DNA of 64,000 bases. Source: Symsagittifera roscoffensis (taxonomy: Eukaryota; Xenacoelomorpha; Acoela; Convolutidae). Numbering within the stretch: position 1 is the stretch's first letter; each line of letters opens with the position of its first letter. A program made the translations under genes and the position numbers. Positions 32,235 to 41,711 of the stretch are shown here, piece after piece. A model generated the notes under the pieces. It saw nothing but the letters and a program-made list of their open reading frames with translations, was not told where the DNA came from and ran no database searches. Location: NCBI RefSeq assembly GCF_963678635.1, contig NC_087068.1, positions 27,406,318-27,470,317 on the forward strand, read 5' to 3'.

Positions 32235-32735
32235 TTACAAATCAAAGAGCTGTCGAGCAGCTGAGTTCTCAAAACATTGCAAGTTCTCAATGGAGCGCAA
32301 AGCTGGTCTTGCCTCCATCACTGGTGGTTCGCTGACTGGAGTTCTTGGCTCAGAGAACCCCTCATCCTCTTCGATTGTAATTGGGTTGTCCGCAGATCCC
32401 TCTTCCCAAGGAAAGAGGAAATCGTCGAATGGTTGAGCCACATATCTAGAGTCAGGAATTTCGGGGTAGTTCATTCCCACATGCTCGGCCACTTCCTCCA
32501 TCATTTGCATTTCTCCAAGTTGATTCTCTGTAGGGATACCTGCGTGATATGATGTTCGTTGAAATCCCTTCGCATCACTTCCACCATCCATATGCCAGAC
32601 TTGGATTGGGATGTCCATTCGTGCCAGAAAAACTCCACAAACTGTTTCTCGCACTTGGATTTGTACTAAATCAGCCGATATTTCCACCGAGAACATAAGG
32701 TTGATGTTTTGTACTGTGAAGATCATTTTGAGCAA
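32235..32735 (-). CDS. D3b: orphan acidic-tailed protein, intact copy
   Basis: 166 codons from 32735, or 163 from the second ATG at 32726 (MIFTVQN), which aligns with the D3a start and is preferred. An N-terminal beta-rich module (SVEISADLVQIQVRETVCG, residues 13-31 from the second ATG, then VFLARMDIPIQVWHM) is followed by EIPDSRYVAQPFDDFLFPWE and an acidic, proline-rich tail ending RSIENLQ...AARQLFDL. Small, strongly acidic at the C-terminus, no membrane segment. A strand-rich head with an acidic tail is seen in several single-strand-DNA-binding proteins, but I do not recognise the family. D3a is a 2-kb upstream tandem paralogue. Confidence 0.62.
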   Translation of the reverse strand: MLKMIFTVQNINLMFSVEISADLVQIQVRETVCGVFLARMDIPIQVWHMDGGSDAKGFQRTSYHAGIPTENQLGEMQMMEEVAEHVGMNYPEIPDSRYVAQPFDDFLFPWEEGSADNPITIEEDEGFSEPRTPVSEPPVMEARPALRSIENLQCFENSAARQLFDL

Positions 32736-32909
32736 TAAGTTGAGTTAATGAGTAAAAACAATATTTACAGTTGAGGGTGAAAGTTGACTGTGGTTAAGTT
32801 GAAATTATTGTATTTAGAGCTGAGAGAGGAGGTAGTTGACGGTAGTTAAGTTGAAAATAAAATGATTTTTAGTTAGGAGTTAGGGGTCCCTTCAACTGGA
32901 ATGTGTGGG

Positions 32910-33090
32910 TTTAACCAATCAAAATGGATTTTCCTTATTTGGATTGTACTCGTGTCCAATCAGATTTTAGTTTCCTTTTATGGAATTCTTATAGAAAACT
33001 CGTGTCCAATTGGAAACAAAGCTCCATTTTGGGTATTGTCGTTTCCAATTCTAAAAAAAGTTCATTTTGTTCTAGTTGTCGTATCCAATC
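32910..33090 (-). promoter_or_regulatory. CCAAT-box cluster upstream of D3b
   Basis: CCAATCAAA at about 32916, CCAATCAGA at 32956, CCAATTGGA at 33006, CCAATTC at 33047 and CCAATCAGA at 33085, spaced by about 40-50 bp. They lie 190-360 bp upstream of the D3b start, as in D3a. Confidence 0.55.
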
Positions 33091-33432
33091 AGAAGACCCT
33101 TTTAAGGACTTAAATCTTCCAAATAAGTAAAAATATACACAAAAGCAATCGCAAAAATAAATGACCAAAAGTTGTTTGCAGTAAAAAAAAGAAATACTGC
33201 TGATATAAATAACAAAAGAAAAAAATTAATAAAAGTAACATCTCTGCAATTTTTTTCATCAAATTAATTGTATTTTTTGTATGCAATCAATGAGAAATTG
33301 CTGATTTTTGAGTAGATAGTCAAGTTCTCTGATTTTGATGTAGATTTGAGACGACAACTCAAAGTTGACGAATTTTTCAAAGCAAACTTCTGGAAATCTG
33401 ATTCCAAACCGAATCAAGCAGGATTTTGAACT

Positions 33433-33846
33433 TTAAAAATCTTTAAAGAAATGAGGGAATAAAGAACTTTGCTGAGTTTTTTTTACAAATTTGGCTTTTG
33501 GATAGGGGATAAAAAGAGTTTTAGATATATTATCGTACGATTTTTTGATCAGTTTCAAACTCTCGAGAATAAACAAAATTTCTTTCCTTGTGAGGTGTAA
33601 TCCAGCTGTAAGTTTAAAACTTTGATACGCAATATGTGAATCAAAAGTAAACTCTTTGATTCAGTAAGTTTCTCTGAAGAGACCTTTACTTAGTCGGATA
33701 ACTCTATTTTGTACAATAAAGACGTCCAAAAAATTATGAAAAAAGTAAGAGCCAACATCTATTTCATCAATAAGAAAATCACACGGAATATTTTCTTTTT
33801 TCTTGTAGAGTAATTCAAGGAAGTTCAAATGCTTTTTAATTGACAT
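33433..33846 (-). pseudogene. D4: orphan coding remnant with one in-frame stop
   Basis: From ATG 33846, 61 codons end at a TGA (33661-33663). In the same frame coding continues for 75 codons (IKEFTFDSHIAYQSFKLTAG, LHLTRKEILFILESLKLIKK) to TAA at 33433. The strand-rich part followed by LTRKEILFILESL again resembles the D2 pattern of strands plus a closing helix. A single nonsense change in an otherwise open 137-codon frame suggests a young pseudogene, unless a small intron removes the stop. Confidence 0.45.
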
Positions 33847-34159
33847 TCTTCAAAAATGAATATTTTGGATCCAAAGTTATGTCTAGAAACTGCTTAGTTC
33901 TGATTGGTTCAAATTTTTTCTGGAAAGTTCTAGAAATTTCGAAGGAATGACGTCATTACCACGAAAAAATTTTGATCGAAATTTCAAAATTTGAATTGAA
34001 TATCGAAAAAAAAACAATATAAACCAGACAAGAAATCTCATTCATCCCACTAAGGTATCAAACTTCAAATCTTAGTTATGTTGGAAAATTTCAATAAAAT
34101 TTATTGATTAAGAAGTTTCATAAACGTAGTCTGGTTCTGATCTACAAAGTTTTTTAAAA

Positions 34160-34520
34160 TCTGTGATTACTTCATTCTGATTGGTTATTAACACAAATAA
34201 TGTCTGTGAAAGTATCCTCAAAATCTACAAATTTTAAAGAAATTGTTGAAAAATTCATGAGAAGAAGAGCTCAACTCTGATTGGTTGACATTAAATTTCT
34301 TGAAAATTGCATGACTTTTGAAGCTCAATTCTGATAGGTGGACATTGAATTTGTTGAAAATTACATGACTTTTGAAGCTAAATTCTGGTTGGTGGATATT
34401 GAATTTGTCGAAAATCACATGACTATTGAAGCTCAATTCTGATTAGTTGATATCAGAAAAGATAAAAGTTTCCTTGTAATTAATGCTCGATTCTGATTGG
34501 ATGATACTTTTAAAAATTCC
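34160..34520 (+). promoter_or_regulatory. CCAAT repeat array, right-arm mirror
   Basis: The complement of the 26555-26895 array, upstream of the right-arm C2H2 copy on the plus strand. Several boxes differ (TAGGTG for TTGGTG at about 34335), so the two arms have started to diverge. The minus-strand frame 34218-34436 translates the 54-bp repeat. Confidence 0.5.
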
Positions 34521-34719
34521 ATGGTTAGATTGGATGATTTTCATTTCAGTTAGGCTAAATAGAATATCCATTCTGATTTTCTTTCTCGTTAAAAACAATT
34601 GGTTAATAAGTTTGCTGTTTTTATTTATTTTTAATTATTTTTTTGGGGCTATTCAACTCGCCTTATCTAAAAATTTGGGACATTTTGAATCTCCCATTTA
34701 ATTTTTCATTAGTATTGAG

Positions 34720-35015
34720 ATGCCTTCACTCAATAGAAACGAAAGAGTTGCATGTCTTGAATGTGGCAGCGAATACACTCACAAAGATGCATCAAGACAT
34801 CGTAGAACATGTGGTGTTTTGAAGTGTTCTAACTGTAATTTTTATACTTAGAGCAGCGAGGAACTCGCTAATCATTTCAAGAAGAACCATTCTCAGCATA
34901 ATAATAAATTATGTGCTCAGCAGACTCCAAACACACTTCAGGAGAAGGTAAAATTTCTAAGTTTTTTTGAAAAACTTAGAAATTACTATGATTTTTAGTT
35001 TTTACTGAATCTGAA
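34720..35015 (+). pseudogene. C2H2 zinc finger gene, right-arm copy with nonsense codon
   Basis: Nearly identical to the left-arm gene, but codon 44 is TAG (34849-34851) where the left arm has TAT (tyrosine in FYTYSS), cutting the protein inside the second finger. Other changes include R to S in CLECGS and a histidine change (KKNHS for KKKHS). The same AGGTAAAATTTC possible 5' splice site follows, at about 34949. Exon-like sequence after TTTTTAG (about 34993-34999) would be the next acceptor, giving an intron of about 50 bp. Confidence 0.75.
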
Positions 35016-35138
35016 AAGTCTCAGCAATTGTAACAAATCTAGTCAGTATTTATACAGTGTTTTCATTACATTACTTGAATTGTCATTTATTTTTTTATTC
35101 AAAGGTTTTGATTGATGTTAAAGAGAGCAAAAATTGAT

Positions 35139-35416
35139 TTCAAATCGTCGTGAAGCTTTCCATGGAACTTGATCCGAAAACTTTTAATCAACAGTAAAAA
35201 CTCCCTTGGTTGCAAGCTTGCGGAGACTTTGTTGTGATAAATTTGTAGTAAAGTGCATATCATATGCTAATGAGTATTTAAGTATTCGCCTAAAAATTGT
35301 AAAACTTGGATATTTGGAAAACATCAACTAATTGAAAGGTTTTTTGTAGTTACTATTTTAAAGTTTTCCTTGTTTAGTGCTTGTAAAGGTGTTCATAGAG
35401 CAGAGCTTTTTAAGCT
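35139..35416. mobile_element. 278-bp insertion present only in the right arm
   Basis: The left arm reads AGCAAAAATCGATAATGTGG without a break (complement of about 25922-25941). The right arm has GAT, then 278 bp, then GAT, at the same place. A 3-4-bp repeat (GAT or TGAT) flanks the insert. No terminal inverted repeats, poly-A or coding frame seen. The source is unknown. Confidence 0.6.
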
Positions 35417-37479
35417 GATAATGTGGTTTGATTTATTAAGAATTATGTTTTTCTATTGATTTTTTGATGATTTCAGAAAAAAAATTGATAAACGACCTGG
35501 AAAAAATGTATGTTTTGCTAAACTTTGAAAGTTTCAAGATAATGATATACATCATTCCAACTAAAAATTTAGTCTAAAATAGAAATTCAGATTTAAAACA
35601 GCATTATACAGTTATGAGGTTGAGAAAATCCCTTAAAGCGTTTTAGTAAAGGATTTATGGTAATAATTCAGCTTCGGATTATTGAACGTTCGTTGAAACG
35701 ATACATTTTTTCATCTAAAATTCAATTTTCAAGTAAAAATTTGCTCAAATTGGAATCATTTGGTAGATAGTAGATGAAGCAGAAACTGAGAAAATGCTAA
35801 AATGAGATAGAAACTCAGTTTATTCCCTAGGAGATTTGAGATAATTTTACTAAAATTTAGCTTATAAAGTATATCTTGAGAAAAAATCCGACATAAAATC
35901 CTCAAAGTCTTATATTTATGCGTAATTCATTAGAAAAAATTGTTATCATTTGATATATTAGGTACTTTATATGAAAGATCAAATGTTTTGAGGATAATTT
36001 TTGAGAAGCAAACCCAATTCGACATCTTTTGGAAGAAGATACATAAAGCATAAATCGAAAACTTGCTTTCAAGATCTACTTTTCCTTGCTATATCATACA
36101 CAATACTACATAGAATATACAACACTATTTACAATACATTACTACATTTTTACTACATAGAGTTTTTTTCTTAATAAAAATCGGAAAATTACACAATTGT
36201 TCCAGTTTGCACCTTGATTTGCTTTGCTAAATCAATTTTTTGAGACTCGCTCTTTCAGAAGTTTTTATATTGTAGATGTTAGGAACTAGGTTCTCTTGCG
36301 TATTTCCGGAGATTTTCAGATTATAACTAATAGAGCTGCTCCTAATTTGTTCTTAGATTGTAAAAATACACCTTTATATTCTCATTTTGTACATATATTT
36401 TTGAATGCTTTAACTAGCATCAATTCTTTCTTACTTGGATATTTTTGAGAAACTTTCCGTCATAAATTAAGAAAAAAAGCGAGTTAATAACTATTTTGCA
36501 AGAAAAGTGATAGTTATTGATCCCAAAATGTGTATTTTTGCTTAAATAGTTTACAATAGCAACTGAACAGGGGAAACTTGAGGAAGATATTAACATTTTT
36601 TATTGTAATAATCATACGGTATCAGTTCTAATTTCATCTCTGCCAGCAAATTGTTCGTTCAATTGATACTATTTTCCTCCTAAATTATCCAGTTTTGACT
36701 AAATTTTCTAGTAAAGTGTGTTCAATAGCGAAAACATGTTTTAAACAGAAAGCAAGAATAACTTTAAAACATGGAAAAACTCTACGCAAAATCTTGAAAG
36801 TTATGTTGCAGAAGCAACAGAGATAATCATCAGTTATGAAGGAGGTTTTGTTGAATTTGAGCAAATATCGAATAAATTTTTAAGAAAAATTTATCTCGTT
36901 TTTAGTCAATTTTAGCTATCAACTGTTCATTTTTCATCATTGATCTGAAATTCTGTACTATTAAGGTGAATAACTTCTCTGAATTTGTAATTTTTGTACA
37001 CATTTGGGTTAATCATTGAGCAAAAATCTAGAAATTTTATAAAATATTGCTCTTAATGTTCATTTGTATTGAGAGTCCTAGTTCAATTCTCCCTGAATTG
37101 GACAAAAAATTAGTTAAATATCCAAATAAAAGGTTGTAAATGGAATTTTTGATAAAATTGAATAATTTTTATTTTACTTTCTTAAAAATTACGGTTATTT
37201 TCACTATCTTCTACAAGTTTCAATTTCGATTCAGCTTTTATGAGCTTTCTTGTTAATGTTGAGAGCATTATATAACCCGCTTTGTTACTCAAATAATGCT
37301 TAAATTTATCGTATTTTAATTTTTTGTGAGAAAAATTTGGAAAATTCCATATGTCTATTCAAAGTTTTGTATCAGTGTCTCAACATGATGCCATTTCAAA
37401 TACAATTTGAGCTTAATTTTAAACTCTAAACGTATTAACTTTTTATTCAATTAGGTCAGAAGCAACAAAAAACTAGCCA

Positions 37480-37625
37480 AAATCTTGATATTTTTGCAGT
37501 TCTTTCCAAAAATTTGCAGTTTGTTCCAATAACTTTGAAATTTTTGCAATTTTTTCAGAACTTGAAATTTTTCCAAAAACTTTGAAATTTTGGCAGTTTT
37601 CTCCAAAAACTTGAAAATTTTTTAA
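37480..37625 (-). repeat. A/T minisatellite, right arm
   Basis: Mirror of 23690-23890, about one unit shorter. Confidence 0.7.
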
Positions 37626-37969
37626 GGTTTCAGTAGGTTTCAGCATAGTTTAAGCTAGATTGAGTACAGTTTCAAAAAAGGATCATCTAATAAAATAGTT
37701 ATTAAGTCAAATTATATCAAATCATATCGTGTTTTGAAGTTTTTTGAAAAAATATCAATTTTTCTTATAAGCATTTCCAAATTTTTGCACATCTTACCAT
37801 AGACTTACCATGAACCAATAAACGTATTCTCTTCATTGCACATTCTACATGTAACACTCAAGAATTACATAACGCATGCCGAGATGTTTGCGAAAAAACT
37901 AGACATTTCCACACAAAACCCGAAAAATACCGTTTTTCTTACTATTATCTTACCATCACACTGAAACCT

Positions 37970-38255
37970 TACCATTCCCTATCTTAATACATTGGGAAAT
38001 CTATTTCCTATGTTAATACAAGGAATTTCTAATCCTTATACATAGGGATATCTATACACTATCTTAATACATGGGAAATCTAAAACATGGTAAGATCGGG
38101 CGCCAAAAATTTTTCTGAAACTTACCATCTGAAACCTTACCATCTTAATACATGGGAAACCTATTCCCTACCTTAATACATTGGAAATCTATTCCCTATC
38201 TTAATACATAGCTTGGAGACCGGATACTCTATTCCCTATCTTAATACATGGGGGT
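37970..38255 (-). repeat. Subterminal repeats of the right arm
   Basis: About eight copies of the complement CTATTCCCTATCTTAATACAT and variants, mirroring 23075-23385. Confidence 0.8.
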
Positions 38256-38300
38256 CAAAACCCACCCCCCCCCCCCACTCTCCCTCACTCATATACTACT

Positions 38301-38306
38301 AGGCGA
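38301..38306. repeat. Right target-site duplication AGGCGA
   Basis: Second copy of the 6-bp duplication, followed by TGATTAGAATTGATGTGATT, the same right flank as in the uninterrupted relatives at 48334 and 49584. Confidence 0.93.
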
Positions 38307-39060
38307 TGATTAGAATTGATGTGATTAAAATTAAACTGAATACGGTTTATGTTTCTTCATAAGAACAAAAAAATATACAAGAATAAAGAAAGCAAGATTT
38401 TATGTATTACAAATTGAATCATTTGTCAAATCGAAGCTGTTTTGTATTTTTTTTTAATTTACCATCTTTAAACTCGTCAATGAACAAAATTTGAAGAAGC
38501 GCTATAGGCTGTAAAAAACGTCTTCGACTTTGTTAGTTTCAACAGAAGTTCCAAGTAGGCTCATGTAACAGTCGCCTACTTCGGTCACATAAGAGGTTAC
38601 AGAAAAATAGGCCCTAAAACCATTGGCTCAAGAATCGGAGCAAAATCGGTTCACTTGCGACATTAGACTATAAACCGTGTTACAGCTTAAAGGCCACTAC
38701 CAAATTATTCCCCACTCTAGAAACTAAAAACGCCCCCATGCTCAGGTCTCAAAATACCTAAAACCCACAAAAGCCGTTAATAACAGGGTCGGAACCTTAC
38801 GTATACAGAAACTTTTTATTAAACAGTGGACCTTTGATCCATTTCAGATGGATCAACCTAAAACTCTCCCCAACTCAAAATAACAATGTAAAACACACTC
38901 AAAAAATTTGAATTGGTTACTTACATACCGACACGACTTCTAGAATTGACTAATTAAATCATAAAGTAACTCTGAAATCAATCCGGTAATCAAGGTTAAC
39001 TCAAGAAGTTTTAAATTTACAAATTTTAACTCAAGACACAAATTTTCTTTTTGATTTTCT
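38307..39060. repeat. Tail repeat R, copy next to the giant element
   Basis: Non-coding. Shares with 47179-47753, 48340-48998, 49590-50280, 52440-53640 and 56990-57720 the marks GTTATGTTTCTTC, GAAGAAGCGCTATAGGC, CCTACTTCGGTCACATA, GCGACAT.AGACTATAAACCG and TTACTTACATACCGACACG. It is the continuation of the X1 tail beyond the insertion. Confidence 0.8.
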
Positions 39061-39780
39061 TTCAGCTGTCCACTTTTGCCCTGAAGGTTCACTCTGGTCC
39101 AATCGATCTCCTTCTCCGTTTGTTCTCGTTCACTCTTAATCCTCTGCCAAGAATAAGAAAGCTCTACTCTCGTTCGATTTATGTGGAGAAATTGCGAATA
39201 GTTAATTCACGCTTCTAGTTTTGGACTACTCTAAAAAATTCTGCTAATCTTATTTTCTTGTTCTTTCAGTTATCGAGAGAAAATTGAGCATGACAAGCTC
39301 AGTTCGAATTTTTGAAAAATTCTATTTAACCCAAAATCAAGATTATACGTTGCTCAAATTCAAGCTTCCAAGTATGACCGACTGGCACATACTCCCCAGA
39401 CTCGACATCGATTTCTCCTCATCGCCCGTCGTTGTCTGTCATTGAGCCCCCAGGATATTCAGTGCGTCTCAAGATACAGTGCCAGTGGTCATTTACAGAA
39501 GTTTGCAGCAGATTTAACTTTATCTACACCCCAAAATTCACAGCCATGCAAAGTTGTTACAGTATCAATAAGCAGCAATCAAAATCTGCACCCTCAATTC
39601 CATTCTTATAAGCTACGCATTAAAATTTCTTTTGTGTTCTCCAATCAGAAAACTGTCATGCAGCATTTTGATTTATATAATAAATATAGTATACTGATAA
39701 CAACATTTCCTATGTTAAAATTTCTTTTCCGTGACCTCAGATTTCATTTGCGTTCACACTCAAGCCCTTTGTTTCCCCGC
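39061..39780. repeat. Conserved flank of E1 (S block)
   Basis: A 720-bp block always found on the 3' side of the E genes; other copies at 50320-51041, 53720-54475, 57775-58524 and 62639-63397. Marks: TTCAGCTGTCCAC, GTTCACTCTGGTC, TTCGATTTATGTGG, GCAGCAGATTTAACTTTATC. It may be the E 3' untranslated and flanking region; plus-strand frames such as 39442-39786 are not conserved in length between copies. Confidence 0.7.
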
Positions 39781-41350
39781 TCATGACTCAAGAACCAACC
39801 CCTGAAAACCTTGCTCAGTTCGTGCCCCTCGTCTTCGAGGTACTGGGTCCTGATGATTCGAGGCCGTAATTTGCCTCGACAATTGTTCTTCATCATCGGA
39901 TCTGATCACGATCTCTTCACATGCCTTCAGCTGTTCGTGGGCTCGCATCCATTCCCTCTGCTCTTGTAATCTTTTCGTCTGATTCGGTAGACCCTTCACT
40001 TTAGATTCCCTGTTCAAGCAAAAGGAGTTGTGCAAGTTCACGCTCACGTTCTTACCAGGTCCTCCTCCAATATCAATTCTCTCGCCTTGGTATTATCTCT
40101 AGACACTCTACCAACCCTTTTCCAAACCGTGGCTAACACATTGCGATGGTTTAGCAATGGTCTCTTGAAAGCCTCCGGTCCAACCTTGGCTAGGAACTGT
40201 CGGTGCTCTTTCTGATGCTTCTTCATGTGATTCTTCGCCACCCTGTACAGCCAAGACGTCAGCGTCGCCCGAAACCATGAACAGAAACTTATGCGACTCC
40301 ACACGTGCCTCATCTCCATGGGCACAGCGAATACTTTACACGCAGTCTCGAACAACTCAAGCTTCCGGCTGTAGTCAAGGACATGTAATGACTCCACTGT
40401 TGGTGCACTCGACTCTCGATTTTTCGTCGCGCTCTCCTCGATCCATCGCAACGCCAGCATCGAGCTCACCACAAAAAGAGTGGCCTCCTGCTGATGATTG
40501 GTTAGACTATTGACCGTATTTTTTCCACATCCCTATCAAGCAGAGGTTCGAGTGCTCCGTGTACCATACTGTCTGTGCCAGACAATGGCATGGACATTCC
40601 CCGTGCGCCAGGTTGATGCTTCGGAGGTTGCGCTCTCCCGAAGCTTCCAACAGAGGTTCCAACTCCATCATCTTCTCATGTGTCACGTCATTTTCCTCCA
40701 TGGCTAGGGCACTATTCATCGCTTTTCCAATCGTATTCTGCCTTTCAAAGTCACTCGTATTCTCCTTTTCCAAACTCCAGAGTTCTTCCCTCCAGATCTC
40801 ACTCAAGTCCTCCCTTAGATCTCCAGGCACCGCTCCTTGCGTCTTCCGCAACAATCGATGCGATTGATGCAACTTTCGTGCCAATCGCAAACACTTGGGC
40901 ACCGAAAAAGCCTTGTCGATTAACACCCTCTGACTAGATGCTTCCATCATCGCCATGTGTAATGGATAATGGCTTCCGCACAGGTTGGTCATGACTGATC
41001 CCACCAGAGACTTCGCATTCATTGGTAAACTGTAGGCTTCGCTCACGCGAAATCTCATCTCCGCCTCAAGACTGATCTTCCATCCCCTGATGTGCTTCTG
41101 GATGATTTGTAACACTCATGACCAAAAACCCACGCTTAACGCCGTCACCAAATGGTGCTCGGACTCTAGCTTCTCTAGAGGTTGTAAACTGCACATACTC
41201 AAAAAGAATCCCAATGCCGTCGATGCTCGCGTAACATTCAGCCACTATCTGCACCTCACTTTTCTCTTTCTCCGTGATGTCACCGAACCAAGTGGCTAAA
41301 TCCTCTTTATGAAAAGATTGTATTCTGACAGGAACGTCTGTGCGAATATG
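39781..41350 (-). pseudogene. E1: unrecognised repeated gene family, copy 1
   Basis: Reads down the minus strand: SIDGIGILFEYVQF...ARVRAPFGDGVKR (41254-41120), a frame change, then AYSLPMNAKSLVGSVMTN to NGECPCHCL-like HGECPCHCL (41115-40507), a frame change, MLALRWIEE...LELFETACKVF, the WFRATLTSWLY block and GPEAFKRPLLNHRN (40472-40044), a one-base deletion relative to E2, and finally VSVNLHNSFCLNRESKVKG to RTEQGFQGLVLES (40047-39781). I do not recognise a domain. It is rich in charged helices and has no membrane segment. It is cut at 41350 where block X2 begins. The first frame change is shared by E1, E2 and E4. Confidence 0.6.
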
Positions 41351-41353
41351 AGA

Positions 41354-41710
41354 TTAAACGACACTAGAATATTTAGCTTCCAGTTGGGGAGGAGAAGGAT
41401 TGCACGTAGGCCAAGATTTTATGATCTCCAGTGATTTTTTGATGTCCTCAATACTTTTTGACAGCTCGCCCACATCCACAGTAGATTTTGGAAGAATATC
41501 AGCACTTAGGCACCCATTGCACAAAAACTGTACATTCGCGGTCCTCTCCAGAAATTTGAAAATATCATGAGAGTATCCCTTACACGAGCTATGCGTCCAC
41601 TTTTCGCAACCCTCGCACATCAGCCAATTCTCCCCCACTGACTTGGAACACATGGTGCAACACTCTTGACTTTTAGAGGCCAATCTTGACCTTATCGTAG
41701 CGCCAGACAT
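41354..41710 (-). pseudogene. LINE-B ORF1 fragment with PHD finger, second copy
   Basis: 118 codons identical over the finger to the 17542 copy (C18 to C67 all kept). It is cut at 41354 by the block boundary and is joined directly to E1, so no endonuclease or RT follows. A small indel (AAGGATTGC for AAATTTGC) restores a different frame after SWPTC compared with the first copy. Confidence 0.85.
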
Positions 41711-41711
41711 T

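Larger units (their letters stand above)
23038..38300. mobile_element. Giant TIR element with Maverick/Polinton-like ends, no core genes seen
   Basis: 15,263 bp bounded by inverted termini (AGTAGTATATGAGTGAGG at each end) and a 6-bp target duplication. The inverted repeats are 4,067 bp (left) and 4,339 bp (right), leaving a 6.86-kb interior. AG at the tips, 6-bp duplication and long inverted repeats are hallmarks of Maverick/Polinton DNA transposons. I find none of their core genes (protein-primed DNA polymerase B, retroviral-type integrase, packaging ATPase, protease, capsid). The interior holds small minus-strand genes plus a plus-strand basic ORF. It is either a non-autonomous derivative moved by a full Maverick elsewhere, or a different element type with convergent ends. 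Confidence 0.88.
33962..38300 (-). repeat. Right terminal inverted repeat of the giant element
   Basis: Mirror of 23038-27104. It begins at 33962 with an orphan copy of the D1 3' end and ends at 38300 with CTCATATACTACT. About 270 bp longer than the left arm, mainly because of an insertion at about 35139-35416. The tip has a run of 14 C where the left tip has broken G runs. Confidence 0.92.

Noticed and set aside
27044-33846. Polymerase B, integrase, ATPase or capsid genes of a Maverick
   Set aside because: No frame in the interior shows their catalytic motifs and the space is too small for the set.
23038-38300. Assembly-made palindrome rather than a real inverted repeat
   Set aside because: The arms differ by substitutions, indels and a 278-bp insertion, and the ends have a target duplication with empty relatives.
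39442-41299. Plus-strand frames over E1 (39442-39786, 40277-40513, 40559-40867, 41090-41299)
   Set aside because: Antisense to the E coding frames and not kept at equal length or frame between the E copies.
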